From Daphnia pulex (Eukaryota > Arthropoda > Branchiopoda > Diplostraca > Daphniidae), in assembly GCF_021134715.1 (NCBI RefSeq), contig NC_060027.1, positions 868,001 through 932,000 of the forward strand: 64,000 bases of DNA. Reading direction: 5' to 3'. Below are positions 1 to 12,172 of the stretch, one piece after another. The stretch's first letter is position 1; each line of letters starts with the position of its first letter. The notes below the pieces were generated by a model. It did not search any database, was not told the origin of the DNA, and worked only from the letters and a program-made list of their open reading frames with translations. A program made the translations under genes and the position numbers.

Positions 1-2700
1 GAAGAAGGCCGTTAACAATAATAGCAATAATAATAATATTACTACATTACTACATTTGCAGCTGTTGTTGTTGTTGTTGTTGATGATGAACGCGGCCAAC
101 GTGAAAAAGAAAAGTGAAGGTAGTCCCGCGGGACCGATACTGCGCACATCTTCCAACGCAAAAAACAAAAAAACAAAACAAATTGAAACAAAATATGAAC
201 ACAACCCAACAAAAATGACGACCTTGAATAATTTTACAAACCAAAACCTGAACTGCGGAGAATAATAAAACAAATGGAATAACAACATTTTGAAATTTTC
301 TTATTTTGAAAAAGCCTGGCGGGAATTTTGGAATTATTGAAGACTGACTCATCCATTCATTCACCAGCACAACAGCGTATAGAGTCAAAGGTTATTACGT
401 ACAATGGATATATTATAATTTATAAATATGTGCGTAGCCTTTTTTCTTTTTTACAACAACAACAACACGCACATGGAATTGTGGAAAGTGAAAGGCGAAA
501 AAAAAATATGACGCAATATATAGTCCCAACATCAAAATACGCAGAGAGCGGAATTCCGGAGCCGGTTATTATTATTATTATTATTCTATTCTAAACCATT
601 TTCGTGTATATCTATTAATTCGTTTCGACTTGATTATAATTTAATCAAAGAAGGAAATATCTAACTGGTCTGCTGGTGTTTGTTTTCATCCCGAGATAGA
701 AATCGACACGTGGCTGTTTTGATTCGATTGGCGTGCTGTGTGTGTGACGGTCACCTAGATTTAAACGACCGGCTGGTGATGATCCTTTTTGTTTTCTTCT
801 ACACCTTATGTCGCTAAATGGCAACGAGAATAACTGGTTCTGCTGCTGCTGGTTCTCTTATTCTCCCCTTCACGTGTTGTCAACACCTGAAGCACGTGTT
901 CTAACCATCCGGAAGTGAATTCCAATGGCGATTGAAGTTATACCAAATATTTCACGGTCAAATGGAAACTTCTGGAAACCCAACGGATGGCCAAATCTTG
1001 GCCATATATCATTTTGGGTATATTTTTAACCAAAAAACGACATTTTCAAACGGGTTTTTATTTTATTTTTTAACATTTAATGGGATGGAAATTAGCTTTT
1101 GAAACATGTGACCGGCGTGTCACGCGGACTGTAGTAGTACACACACGCCGTCGTCGTCGTCCGGATTGAATAACATCACGTGGGAAATGTACGCGCGCCG
1201 GTCTCCCGATTTGAATTTTCAATGTCAAATCAACTCGCCCCAAAAATGTTTGTGCTGCGCGTGTCTGTTTCGCCTTCCTGTTTTTATTTCAATCACATCA
1301 CATCCAGCCCGATTGATGTCGTGGTGGAACATTTTGCGAACCTTCTTTGCCGTTGCCCAATGTCAAACGATCGTACAAGGTGCGGAGTTTCGGGCGACGC
1401 CTTTTATTTTCCAACCAACGCGCAAAAATTGGCGTTTTTGAATTAACGACGCGCGACGTTTGGCGAATTTGAATTCCGCGTTTACCTGCTGCTGCCGAGA
1501 TGTTTCAAGGTTCTCACTTTCTTCTTCATGCAAATTTATATCTCTCTCTCTCTAAATAATAGATAGATTGGCTTATCTTTAAAACAATAGTGATAGTATA
1601 GTGTAGACTCTGGCGAAAAAGTAAATGGTAAATAGACCCTCATCGCATGTCCTTGATATAAAGGACGGTCCAACCTTTATTTATCCGCATCGATTTTATT
1701 GTCCTCTAACTGCGCTTCAAAGTTTATTTCAATTGTTTTATTTCTTGACGAGTTTTATTGTATTTATATGTATTTAGATTTTTAAATGTTGGATTATTCA
1801 ATTTAGCTCGGGGGATTTTCCGCAACAAAACGAATCGCAATAGTCCAAGCCAACGATTATTATTGCGCCACATGACGCAATCACGATGCAATAATTAAAT
1901 GAGTTGAGATAAAAATCTTTATTTAAATAAATACTTAATTAGAGTTAAACTACGTTTAAACGTGAAATCAATTTGTAAATCTTTTCTCATTATATATACG
2001 TTGTAATATCATTTCGCCACATGGCCATAAATGTCATTAATTCATTCTTGGATTAGATGTATATTTCTTCCCGACGATATACCCGGTAGAAATGACGTGA
2101 TTTTCAAGGTTTTCTGTCGATTGACAAATTATAGCCGGTTGGTACAAGATTTTCTTCCTTTTGCCGCCAGTCGGTTGTTATTTGAATAGCAAATAATATA
2201 TGCACAACGAAAAATAAAGCGGAGGGTTGGACGGATATCTCCGGCGCAATACGAGTCACGTGGATGGCGGATTCCACGTGAACGTGAAAATGAGAAACGC
2301 CCAACGTCTTCCTGGAACGTTTAGCAAAACAACGTGACGCTCGTGCAAAAGTCGGCAACAAAAACAGTTCCCATCACGTGGATCGATATTTCATACCTTC
2401 TCCAATAAAAAATGACTTTCAAATTTCAATTCCACTTTCAATTTCATGTACCTAATAGTTAATCTAATTTAACTTCGTATCATATTATCAATATCATGGG
2501 GTCGATTTGTAGTAATTACTATCGATTTCTAAAGAATAATGGCTAATTAGAATAAATTAGTGTCGTCTGCTTCGAAATAAATTCACCAAAAATGTGGTTG
2601 TCGTGTCGTGGCTCGCGATAAAATCGCTTAATACACACTCCATACTGTATATAGCAGGTAAATAAAACCAAGAATTTGATTATGGGAGATTAATTAGATG
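1..2700. other. gene-free, low-complexity DNA rich in CACGTG sites
   Basis: I see no supportable coding region. Open frames are short and made of simple repeats: TTG/CAA runs at 61-83 and 451-466, TTA runs at 569-589, CT runs near 1540. The distinctive signal is the palindrome CACGTG at 707, 871, 893, 1177, 2257, 2275 and 2375. Without the neighbouring region I cannot say whether this is a promoter, an intron of a gene lying to the left, or intergenic DNA. Confidence 0.5.
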
Positions 2701-2725
2701 TTTTTCCAAATGTGGGAAATGTTCG

Positions 2726-4190
2726 TTCCTGACTAACATTTACACATATGCATACGCCTTTGCCCTCTGTGAAAGCATGGCAGATTGTTTTTCCTATCTA
2801 ACATTTTCCTTTGTGCACAGATTTGAGGCCTGAGTGAGCAATCCTAACCACAAGATATGCAATTAGTCTAGTGATGGACTTGTCATCAGCAACAATTTCA
2901 GTCTCATCAACGCTTTGGGTAATCATTTTCTTACTTTGATTAATGTGTTACCTGATAGATAATTTACTGTTGCATGACTAGCATCAATGCAGTGCATTAC
3001 ATTTACCCCTTACATTCTTTTATTAACAATTAGAGTTTACCCACCGTCTCTTTTTCAACTTTTCCTTAACTTGTTGTTTCATCTGTAAGCTTTTTTCGTA
3101 ACCCAAATTTTTGATTTTTGATTTAGATAAACAGCATCCAGTTCCGTTATCACCGATGTCGATCAAGATATGGATCTCTTCTTTACCTTTCTTTAAATGT
3201 CCAAGTGTATGCCCATGTGAGTGTGGGTGTATTCACGAGGACTCCCCTTTTTCCCTATCCCACCTGTGGTGGATTCAATTAACTCTTCTGATTTCTGATG
3301 GATCACGGGTGGACTGACGGAAGCACTTGTGGATGGATGTCTGGCCCTATTTCACCCAGCCATAAGGGTATGAAAAATCTATCTCTATTCTTGCTTTTTT
3401 ATTGACTATTTAGTGCCATTGATTGGAAATCGTTACTTAACACGTGATACAATTATTTCTGAGCTAGACGGTTGACTAGAACTTTTTTCATCTTTTTTCG
3501 CCGTTTTTGTTGACTCAGTTCAAAGGGTTTTTTGCCATTTGAAACAAATAGTTCAATAAACAATTCGTTTCTGACTAGCAATAATCATGCTAGCCCACTG
3601 TTGATGCATGGGAGTTTGTTTGCACCTTCTAACCTAGTTCCCTTTTTGCAGATTTGAGCAGATTGCAGCCATCATAACCACAAGATATGCAACAAGTCTT
3701 TACTTGTGCTGGACCTAATCATCACCAACAATCCCCTAATCGAATGGGTAACGATTTCAGTTTATTTACCTATCGCCCATTAGATGTTCAAATGCATTAA
3801 AATTAGGGTTTACCTACCTACTGTCTCATTTTCAACTTACTTGTTATTTCTGTCTAAATATTTTCTTTTTTATTTTAGACAAACAGGTATCCAGTTTCAT
3901 CGGAGAAACATATTCACGAGGACGACCTCTTTTCCTATCCTGTCTGGTGGATTCATCTTCTCAACGGATGGATGCTTGGCCGTATTTCCCAGGCACAAAG
4001 GTAGGACAACAAATCAATTTCAATTCTTCATCTTTGACTATTTTGCTACTGGCGTTAGTTATAAGTCAATCTCGACTTGTAACACGGAATACGATTATAT
4101 CCGAGTCATTAGGCGATAGATTGGAATCGTTTTTCTTTTTCTCTTGGCGTTTTGGTTGTTGTTTTTTCTATCAGTCAGGGTTATTCCAAC
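2726..4190 (+). repeat. tandem duplication of a non-coding, exon-like unit
   Basis: Two diverged units lie head to tail (about 2726-3560 and 3567-4190). Matching landmarks are CCACAAGATATGCAA at about 2850 and 3680, GTTTACC followed by GTCTC at about 3035 and 3808, an AACAG...ATCCAGTT segment at about 3130 and 3882, and TTCACGAGGAC at about 3232 and 3912. Splice-like signals recur at the same places: an acceptor before ATTTGAG (2821, 3654), GGGTAA donors, and a donor-like GGTATG/GGTAGG near 3367 and 4002. No reading frame is shared between copies, so I treat it as non-coding, possibly exons of a long non-coding RNA or duplicated 5' leader exons. Strand follows the splice signals. Confidence 0.5.
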
Positions 4191-4199
4191 TGAAATTGC

Positions 4200-5050
4200 G
4201 TTGCCGGTCTCCGATGGGGGGAAAAAGAAAAATTCCGGAAAATGGTGAATGCAAATCAGAGAACCTGGAAGCAAGTGGTGGTGGTGGTGGTGCGGGAAAG
4301 GGAAGACAAACGAGCGGGACCGGTCCAGCAACAAGGCGGCCTCGCTCCTCATTTCTTTCGTCGTCGAGGAACTACAACAGCAACAAGTCGTCAAGTTAAC
4401 AGATGTAATAGAGTTGAATTCTCAAACAAGGATATCATTTCCAATTGCGGAGAGACCGGCGTTCGTTTGTCTTTGTGCCGAGCGTGCGGGGATCAGGTTT
4501 TATTTTGTGTCGCGTTGCTTTTTGCCACGTGAGCGGGCGGGCAGTAGGGACCGACCAAACAGGTGCGCCCGGCTGCCCGGCTGGAACGTGAGCGGGGCAC
4601 GCGTGATGCATGTTGGCGTTGCCCGTTTTCTGCCACGTGAGATTCAACAGCAGCAGCAAGCTCAGCATGTGTGTGTGTGTCTGCTGGGCTGCTCACGCGT
4701 GTGCTGGACACACGCTCAGCAGCAAGCCTCTCTCTTTTTTTTTGTTGGACGTGTGGCCGGCAACGAGTCTTTTAAGCTGGCCATGTGTTGCATCTCGTTT
4801 CTCTCTCTGCGCGGCCGACACGGGAGCTGTCATCCGCAGCGCTCACGTGGCTCTCTGCGTGATTGGTATCGGACAAGTTGCAAATGCAACTTTCGATTTA
4901 GAAATGTTTGAGCATTTTCCACGAAGAAATTGCGACCGACGACGACGACTCGATCGCGGTGTAAACGAACTCTAACCTCATTGACGCTCGGCGGGATTAT
5001 TATTATTATATGTCGGTCGTCGACCGATACCTTTTGTAAAAAGATTGTTT
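4200..5050. promoter_or_regulatory. CpG- and E-box-rich block, possible promoter region
   Basis: This block is visibly richer in CG dinucleotides than its surroundings. It holds three CACGTG sites (4526, 4634, 4844), two of them in the same local context GCCACGTGAG. It follows the duplicated exon-like units. Long frames here are composed of CAG/GTG repeats and are not convincing proteins. A promoter role is inference. Confidence 0.3.
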
Positions 5051-8000
5051 GAACGCATAAATCAGGATTAGAGAGAGAGTCTCTTAATGAATGTAAACCA
5101 AACTGTCAAGTCGTTCCGAAACGAAAGCGCGCGCGATCTTTTTCTTTTTGTTTTTTTCGATTTGAGCCAATGAAAGTTCAACTTTTATAAATTTGGAACA
5201 CCAATTTTGTTGTTGTTGATTGGATCGGTCACGTTGTTTGTCCGCGTGATCTTCTAGATGCTTTGCTACCAGACCACACTGAATTCCTTTTGTTTTATTT
5301 TTATTTTTGTTTTATTCAAATTTAGATTGTCATCCGATAAGGAAACGCAATTCAATGATGTTGTCTAAATCAAAAGATATGATGGCGTCTTTTAAGCCAA
5401 ACTCAAGGATGACAGGGTAATAGGAAAAGGCACCTGGATCACCTTGAAGATCCAATGTTTGACATGATCGCATTTGTCTCTTCCTTTTTTCAATGACGAC
5501 TTGATTCAGCCACTTGACAGCTAATGAAATTAATTTAAAATGAATTAGAATTAAATTCTATTCATTCTAATACATTCGCCGAGAGCAAACAAACTCGGAC
5601 AACAATGTTTGTGTTGTTGCAAGGCACCATAGGGCGCGGTCAAAGTTTGTACAGTTGTTTTGGGGGATGCTCTATAGGCCTATGTACAGCTCGGTGGCTA
5701 TAGAGAACGTGACGGTGGTTGCCTGGACAGATGGAGGGCGATGATAATGTGAGAGGGGCTTTCTCAGGTCTATAGTAGACCCGGCATCGCCCCAATTTCT
5801 CCGGCATAGGCCCAGACACACACACACCGAAATCTCATCTCCATTGGCTGATGTGTGAGTCTCTCTCTCTGCGTGCTTATAGGCGTCCGTTGCCTATAAG
5901 AAGGTAGTACTTGAGGGAAACATGGGGAAAAAAGAAGAAACAAGATAGAGGGTTGTTGTTGTGATGAGGATGGTCTTAACAAAAAAAGAGACCATCCAGC
6001 AGGAAGATGATGAGGAGGACTCGGAAGACGATAGCCGCAAGGTTTTCGTTGACCTGTACAGCTCTCAAATCAGTTGATTTGGCCTAATTTTGATTTTTTT
6101 TTTTTACTTCTTCTTCTTCCTCTATATTCCACGATGGTTGTTATTCTTTTTTGTGTGTTTCCCAGAAATGTTTATCTTTTTTCTGTCGGGGGGGAATTTG
6201 CCATTTTTTGTTGTTTGCCGATTTCCAGGAAATGACAGCACGAGCTGATTGAGCTGAATTATCCTGTACGTTCGTCTATTATTAGGATGTTTTGGTCATT
6301 CTAGAATTGCGTGAATCGATTGTTGATTTGCTGAGCAATCGAGTCTTGATTGATATTCAACTGCTCCGGATATCATTAACGGCCAATTGATTTTGAAGAT
6401 GCCAGTGCCAAATCAATCTCATTTACATCTACGTGTGCAAGCAGTTTTTATTTTCAATTGGTGAAACGAGAAGCCCAGAGTATTGCAAGTTGATGTTGGC
6501 CATGTGAAAAATGATTCGTCTTCCTTTTGGGAACGGGATGGTCTTGTCGATGATTTATTATTCGGATTAGAAAAGAATTGAATGAAACTGGGTCACGAAT
6601 CAACCGAAAAAAAAGCTACACACACACCGTATAATAATAATAATAATGCCAGGCTATATTATACTCAAAGACCCCGGCATTTGTGGTCTAAATTCTAGGC
6701 CTATAACGACTATTAAAAGAAATCTCCCATCTCAAAATATAGGAATTCGTTATGCCATATTACGTTATATAGCACTTTTCCGTATCTTTTATGTTATAGT
6801 ATAGACACAGGGATGTAGGCCTACACACTACACACACACAGTGTCTGAGATAGAGAGGGGTCTTTGAACTGGGGACCCCCTGAGCAACGACCATATAAAT
6901 AAGAGACCCATCGGCTGTCTGAAAATAAACTTTTTTTCGAATCCAAATCATCTGCTCTAGCTAACAAGCCCCATGTCAATTCACGTAATCGCCTGAATCA
7001 CGCCCGTCGTAATGTATGCTGTGTGTAGCCTATATTAGACAGCTGCTATAGCTGTCTATAGTATAGTATAAATATAGTTATTGTGTCATTATTAAAACTC
7101 TCTCTCGGCCATTGTCCTCTGGAATGTCTTCCCCCTCTCTTTATTTCTATTCTGCGCCATAAAAGTGAACAGGTTGTGATTGTCTTATTATATCTGTATG
7201 GGATTTCTAGGTTATTTTCGGTGGGGTTAGATTCATTTGATCGAATCCTTTTTTGATTGTTTTTTTGTTTGTTTCGTGAAACATGGACGAGAGCTTTCTT
7301 TATTTCTCGTTCGGGAATCCCGGGCCAGTTCGTTCAACTTTTGATTCATTGTGGTCAGCGATATGGGACATGTGTCGCTGTATAGCGTCCGACCAAACTC
7401 TGAATTATAAATTCTACATGTTACGTCAAACAGTTTTTCATTTCAACATTTCGAATATTGTGGGCGGAATCCGGCAGCATAGCACGTGGTGGATTGGACA
7501 GTCACGTGCGCCGTTTGGTGTGGCGCGCTGGCGACGTGACCGAAATGGCCCCACAACATTTCTATAATCGTCGGTTTATTTGATTTCTCTATCTTAAAGA
7601 ATGCCGAAATTGAATTGATTCCGTTAATTTCCCTTTTAAAAAGTTGGCCTAGTAATTTTGCGCGTGTGTTTTTGTATTTGGCGCCCGTCATCGACACTCG
7701 ATCCGACAGTGACGCACTGAGCGATTCAATTGAAACGAGGGTCCGCAATGTTAGTGGGCCAGCAGTTTGCGGTGGCCAAAAAGATACTGGATATACTATC
7801 CATCCATCCATCCGGGTTCTCTCGTGACGTAAATTGACTGGCAGATAAGGGGAATTTTCTTATTTTTATTTATTTGTCCATCATCAAATTGTGATTGGAC
7901 AAATAAATGATGAAATGACTCTCATTTTGAATTGAATCTCGCGACGCTGTTGTTTGTTCTGGTTATGTCATATCGCGCTGTCGTCGCATCGTGCGGGAAT

Positions 8001-10850
8001 TATGGAGGTCAGCTATAATCACATCGGTCCTTATAACCATCAATTTTTGTCTTGTTGTCTGCAAAATTTGAATTGATTAAAGCCAAGTAGAATGATTTTG
8101 TTTCAACAACTGATTCGGCATCCAAACGAACCCAAATGTGTGTGTGTGTGTGTGTGTGTATAGCGGAGAGAGAAAAGAGACTCACAGAGTTCAATGAACT
8201 CTCTCTCTGACTCTGGCTATATGTATCCGTTGCTGGTGATGCCAGTCTCCCGTTTGCCTATCAAATTTGATTTAATTTTCTTTTATTCGAATTTTTAAAT
8301 TTTCATTTGGAAAATTCAAATTTTTGATTGAAATTATTTTTGTACAAGAAATTAAATTTTAAGATTATCGATTTGATTGTGGGATTTTTAATTCAAATTA
8401 AAGATTTTAAAATGCTGCGCAATATTTTCTCCAGCGGTTTGAACTTGTGGTCGTTTTTTTTTTAAATTTTATTTTTGTCGATTTTTCAGTTGATCGTCTC
8501 TCACGTCAGCTGCTCCGCAGAGTGACCCACTTTCCCGCAAAAGAAAAGTTCTCTTTCCTAATCATTTTTTTTAGAATACACGTAATAAAAACGGAGAGAG
8601 AGAGAGACGGCATCAGCTTTTATGAATAAATGAAAGAAATATTTATTATTAGACAACATGTAGAAATGAAATAAAAGAATATCTTTTGTTTTGTGTAGGA
8701 CGTGACTGTGCACTTTTATATGCGGTCCCTATAAATACATAATAAATGACAAGACTCTTCAGTCGAATTTTTCTTTATTTTTGAAAGAAAAAAAAAAAAG
8801 ACCCGGACGACCTTTACAATGTATTATTAGATGGTCTTTTACTGGGAAAATTGACGTAACAGTTACGACGATATTGGTTATTCCGGATCTCTCTCTCTCT
8901 CTCTACTTCGTAACTCGATCCTGTGACCAAAGTCGAAAATTGTTGTACCTGCAATGGTCGCCCGACGACAGATCGATGGCCTTTTAAAGGCATTTGTTTG
9001 TTTCGTCTTTTTATTATTATCTGATGTTGCCAATCTTCATTTTTATTTGGCTCGTTCGTTTCGTTCGTTTGCCAAAAGGATCGACCGAAAAACAAAAAAT
9101 TCGAAAAGAAAAAGCGGGATAGAATAAAAAAAGAGAAAACCTAGTAGTAGTATATAGTATCATAGATCCTAGGATAAAATAGTCAGGAGGGGGGAATGAT
9201 GTCCAGCATCTTTTGGGTTTGTTTATGTATCAAGACAATATACATATACATAACACTTAAATGACGTGGGTCTTTTCTCTCTCTCTCGAAGGTTTTGATA
9301 GGGACGAGGGAGAGAGAGAAAAGACCGGACCGGTTTTATTTTATACTTGGCTGCTGCTGCTGCTGTGAGTTCATTGAACTCTTGAAGACACTCACACAGC
9401 AAAACCAAAGCAAAAACCCGAAAATCCGTTTTCTTTTTTCTTCTTCTCTACTTTTTTTAAAATTTCTTTTGATTCTCCAATTGGATTATTCTATACTATA
9501 CATACAGAGATTCTTCTTATTATACAGGTTGTTCGGACTGTGTATAGGTTGCGCAAATCAGCTGGACAAACAAATTAATTTTAAAAAGGGGTTTTCCCCA
9601 TCAATTTTTTTTTTTTTTAAATCGTTTCGCTGGAAATTCTTTTCTTCTTCTTCTTCTTACTACTCCGGGCATCCATTTGTGTGTTGATTATAGAGGAGAT
9701 CCTCCTCCTCTCTCCGGGCTAAACGGGATGTGTAGTACACACAGGCTGAATGTAGTGTACACGTCAAGAGTGGGTCAACGGGTTCGTTTTGCTTTTCCCC
9801 CTTTTTTTTAATTCTTCTCTCTCCTAAATAATTAGCGTACAACTTAATTGACGTAATCAAATGAGTAGATGCTGTGATTGACCAAGTATCGATTGGCTGC
9901 CAATTTGGGTTATAATTAAAAATACAACACCTGCACTGTCAGTTGGTTCGCTCAGATAGTCTCCCGACCGAGAGTTCATCGACCTGTGGGCGGACCGCAT
10001 TTTTATATGTCACTAGATGTTCGTTGGTATTTTTTTGTTTTTGGCCAAAATGTTTTTTGGCTACTCGTTTTTGTTTTGTTGTTGTTTGGTGGTGGTGGAC
10101 ATTGTTACACACGCGATGGGCGTCCTTGGATCAGTTCCCGCCCGATTTTGTGTGTTGCGCACGTCTCTTCTTCTTCTTTTATAGACGATGGAAATTGTGT
10201 TGTTTGTTTTGGTTTGGTGCCACGACGACGATGATGCCATTTGGTGGGCGCACGAGTCGGACGTCATCGCAGCAGCAGCACTGGGCCAGCATCATCGGGG
10301 GTGGCGCGCGGTTACAGAAGTTGTGGTGGTGGGGGGGATAACAAAGCATCGGGGCAGTCGGCATCACAGTATCCTTGGCACACTTAAAGTGCAAAGGCAT
10401 CTGGATCCGGAGCTGACAGAAAAGAAGAAGGAAAAATAAAATCTTGAATATAAAATAAAATAAAATAAAAAATAAAAACCTTGGCAGTTCATTCAACTCT
10501 TTTTTAGTTTTTTTCCCGTAGAAGCTGCTTTATAGTAGGATATATATTTTATTCTCAGCTCTCTCTCTTCTTCTTCTTTCTGACGTTATCTCATTTGACT
10601 CGTCGTCGTCGGTGTGACCGGATGAGCCAAAAGAGATAGCGCGCGCGCTCCTCCAATCATATCACCTGACGCAATTGAAGTTTCGGTCACCAGCGGATTG
10701 GCATAACCCAATCGATTTAATGAGAGAGAGCTCCAATCTTTTTTTTTTCCTTTTGGTGGGCAGCGATTATTGACACATAAAAAAAAAAAAGAAAATATAA
10801 TCATTTCAATAAACATTTGAAATAACATTTTTATTTTTTAAAAAAAAGGA
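5051..10850. other. long gene-free stretch with simple repeats
   Basis: No credible exon was found on either strand. Contents are simple repeats and AT-rich DNA: a TG run at 8137-8159, CT/GA tracts near 8890 and 9280, CTGCTG runs near 9350, and an A4-5T array at about 10450-10478. Two CACGTG sites lie 20 bp apart at 7483 and 7503. Open frames in the interval are repeat-driven (poly-F, poly-S, poly-Q types). Confidence 0.5.
8137..8159. repeat. (TG)n microsatellite
   Basis: An uninterrupted dinucleotide TG run of about 11 units, adjacent to a GA-rich tract at 8163-8180. Confidence 0.9.
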
Positions 10851-10854
10851 GCCG

Positions 10855-10960
10855 GGGCGAGCGCGCGAAAGGGAAAGTGCGCGGAGGCAATGACCGCGCG
10901 CTCAGCAGCGGACCCATTCTATAAAGGGGTCTATAAAGGCGAGAGACTCCCCCCATTCGT
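10855..10960 (+). promoter_or_regulatory. candidate TATA promoter, paired TATAAAGG boxes
   Basis: Two TATAAAGG motifs lie at 10920-10927 and 10932-10939. They directly follow a GC-rich stretch (10855-10910) with GCGCGCG and CCGCGCGC in otherwise AT-rich DNA. A start would be expected near 10950-10970. No coding exon was found downstream on this strand, so any transcript would be non-coding or spliced over a long distance. Confidence 0.3.
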
Positions 10961-12172
10961 ATTATAAAACCGAATAACCGCCAATATAAAAAGAAGAAAA
11001 AAAATGGTTAAAGAAGGTTTTTTTAAAAACTAATAAAACTATAGTCTTCCCCCCGTTATTGTGGGCCTGATTCAAAAAGTGGATAGACTTTTGGGATTGT
11101 AAACATTCGGATTGAGGTCTCTCACGCAGGATCGCGCCCATAGGGGACGAGGATCAGACACACACACACCCATCAACTGTTGAATTATTAGACGGTGGGT
11201 ATTGGTGAAAGTTTTTTTTTGTGCGTGGGGAACTTTTCAAAAGTCCCGCGGCCGACACAGAAATTGATGGGAATTGCCAGCCGACAAATTTCGAAATGAT
11301 TGAAATGACCTTAAAAATAAGAGTCTCGATAGTTTGAAGAAAACAAAAAAACGGGTAGACGGACACGGATGATTTTAGTGCAGCTGTAGTAGAGTATAGT
11401 AGTAGTAGTAGTATAGTAAGCTGGTGGATGTTGATATGGGTGAGCTGCTGGAGGTCATCGACCTGAACCGGTATATATAGGGAAACAGGGCCAGCAAGTC
11501 AAGTCACTACACAACTGGCTGGTCGTGTCCAATAGAATCTCTTTTTTATCAGTTTTGTCTTTCTTTCTTTTAAGAAAACTGAACATTTTACAGACACCTG
11601 AAAGAAAAAAGAGAAAGACGAGACAGTGGGACGACGGCGGCGGCATATGAGGAACTTCTTTTTTTGAATCATTTTTTCCTTTTTCCGAATTTAAATCCAA
11701 TTCGAAAAGAAATGAAAATTCGTGCGTGGAAAAGTTTCGGTTAGCGATGCCAAAAAAAAATAAAATAATTGCGAATGAATAACGAATTAAACAGTTGGTA
11801 CGTGGTCAAATATGAAATGGAAGAAGTTCAAAAGGTCCAGCAGCAGCTCAAATGGGAATCCCATATAGAGTCAAACAAATTCACAGAGAGAAACAACCAA
11901 AATACCAAAGGAGAAAGTCTCTTCTCTCTCTCTCTCTCTCCATCGTCTTTCCGACCTGGATTTTTTCTTCTTCGAGACTCTCTAGGATCTCTTTGGCAGC
12001 GATTAAAAAAAAAAAAGGAAAATTTGAATATTACAAGCGGCGCGGTGAACAGGAAAACGAAATTTCGTTTTGAAATTTTAATTCAACAAAATAGAAAAAT
12101 ACGGGATGATTTCTATGCTGTACACAACTAACATCAGTTGACGTAATAGTAATAAGAAAACAAAAAGGTATA
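10961..12172. other. gene-free stretch downstream of TWNK
   Basis: No exon is supported. A TATATATA motif at 11472-11479 and TAG-repeat DNA at 11386-11420 are the only local signals. The right end is the 3' flank of the minus-strand TWNK gene. Confidence 0.4.

Noticed and set aside
3784-4911. Overlapping open frames on both strands at 3.8-4.9 kb
   Set aside because: They run through duplicated exon-like DNA and CAG/GTG repeats, have poly-V/W/Q tracts, and do not match between the two duplicate units.
9943-10496. Open frames near a GTGGTGG/GCAGCAG tract
   Set aside because: The translations are dominated by simple-repeat residues and change frame freely. No domain is visible.
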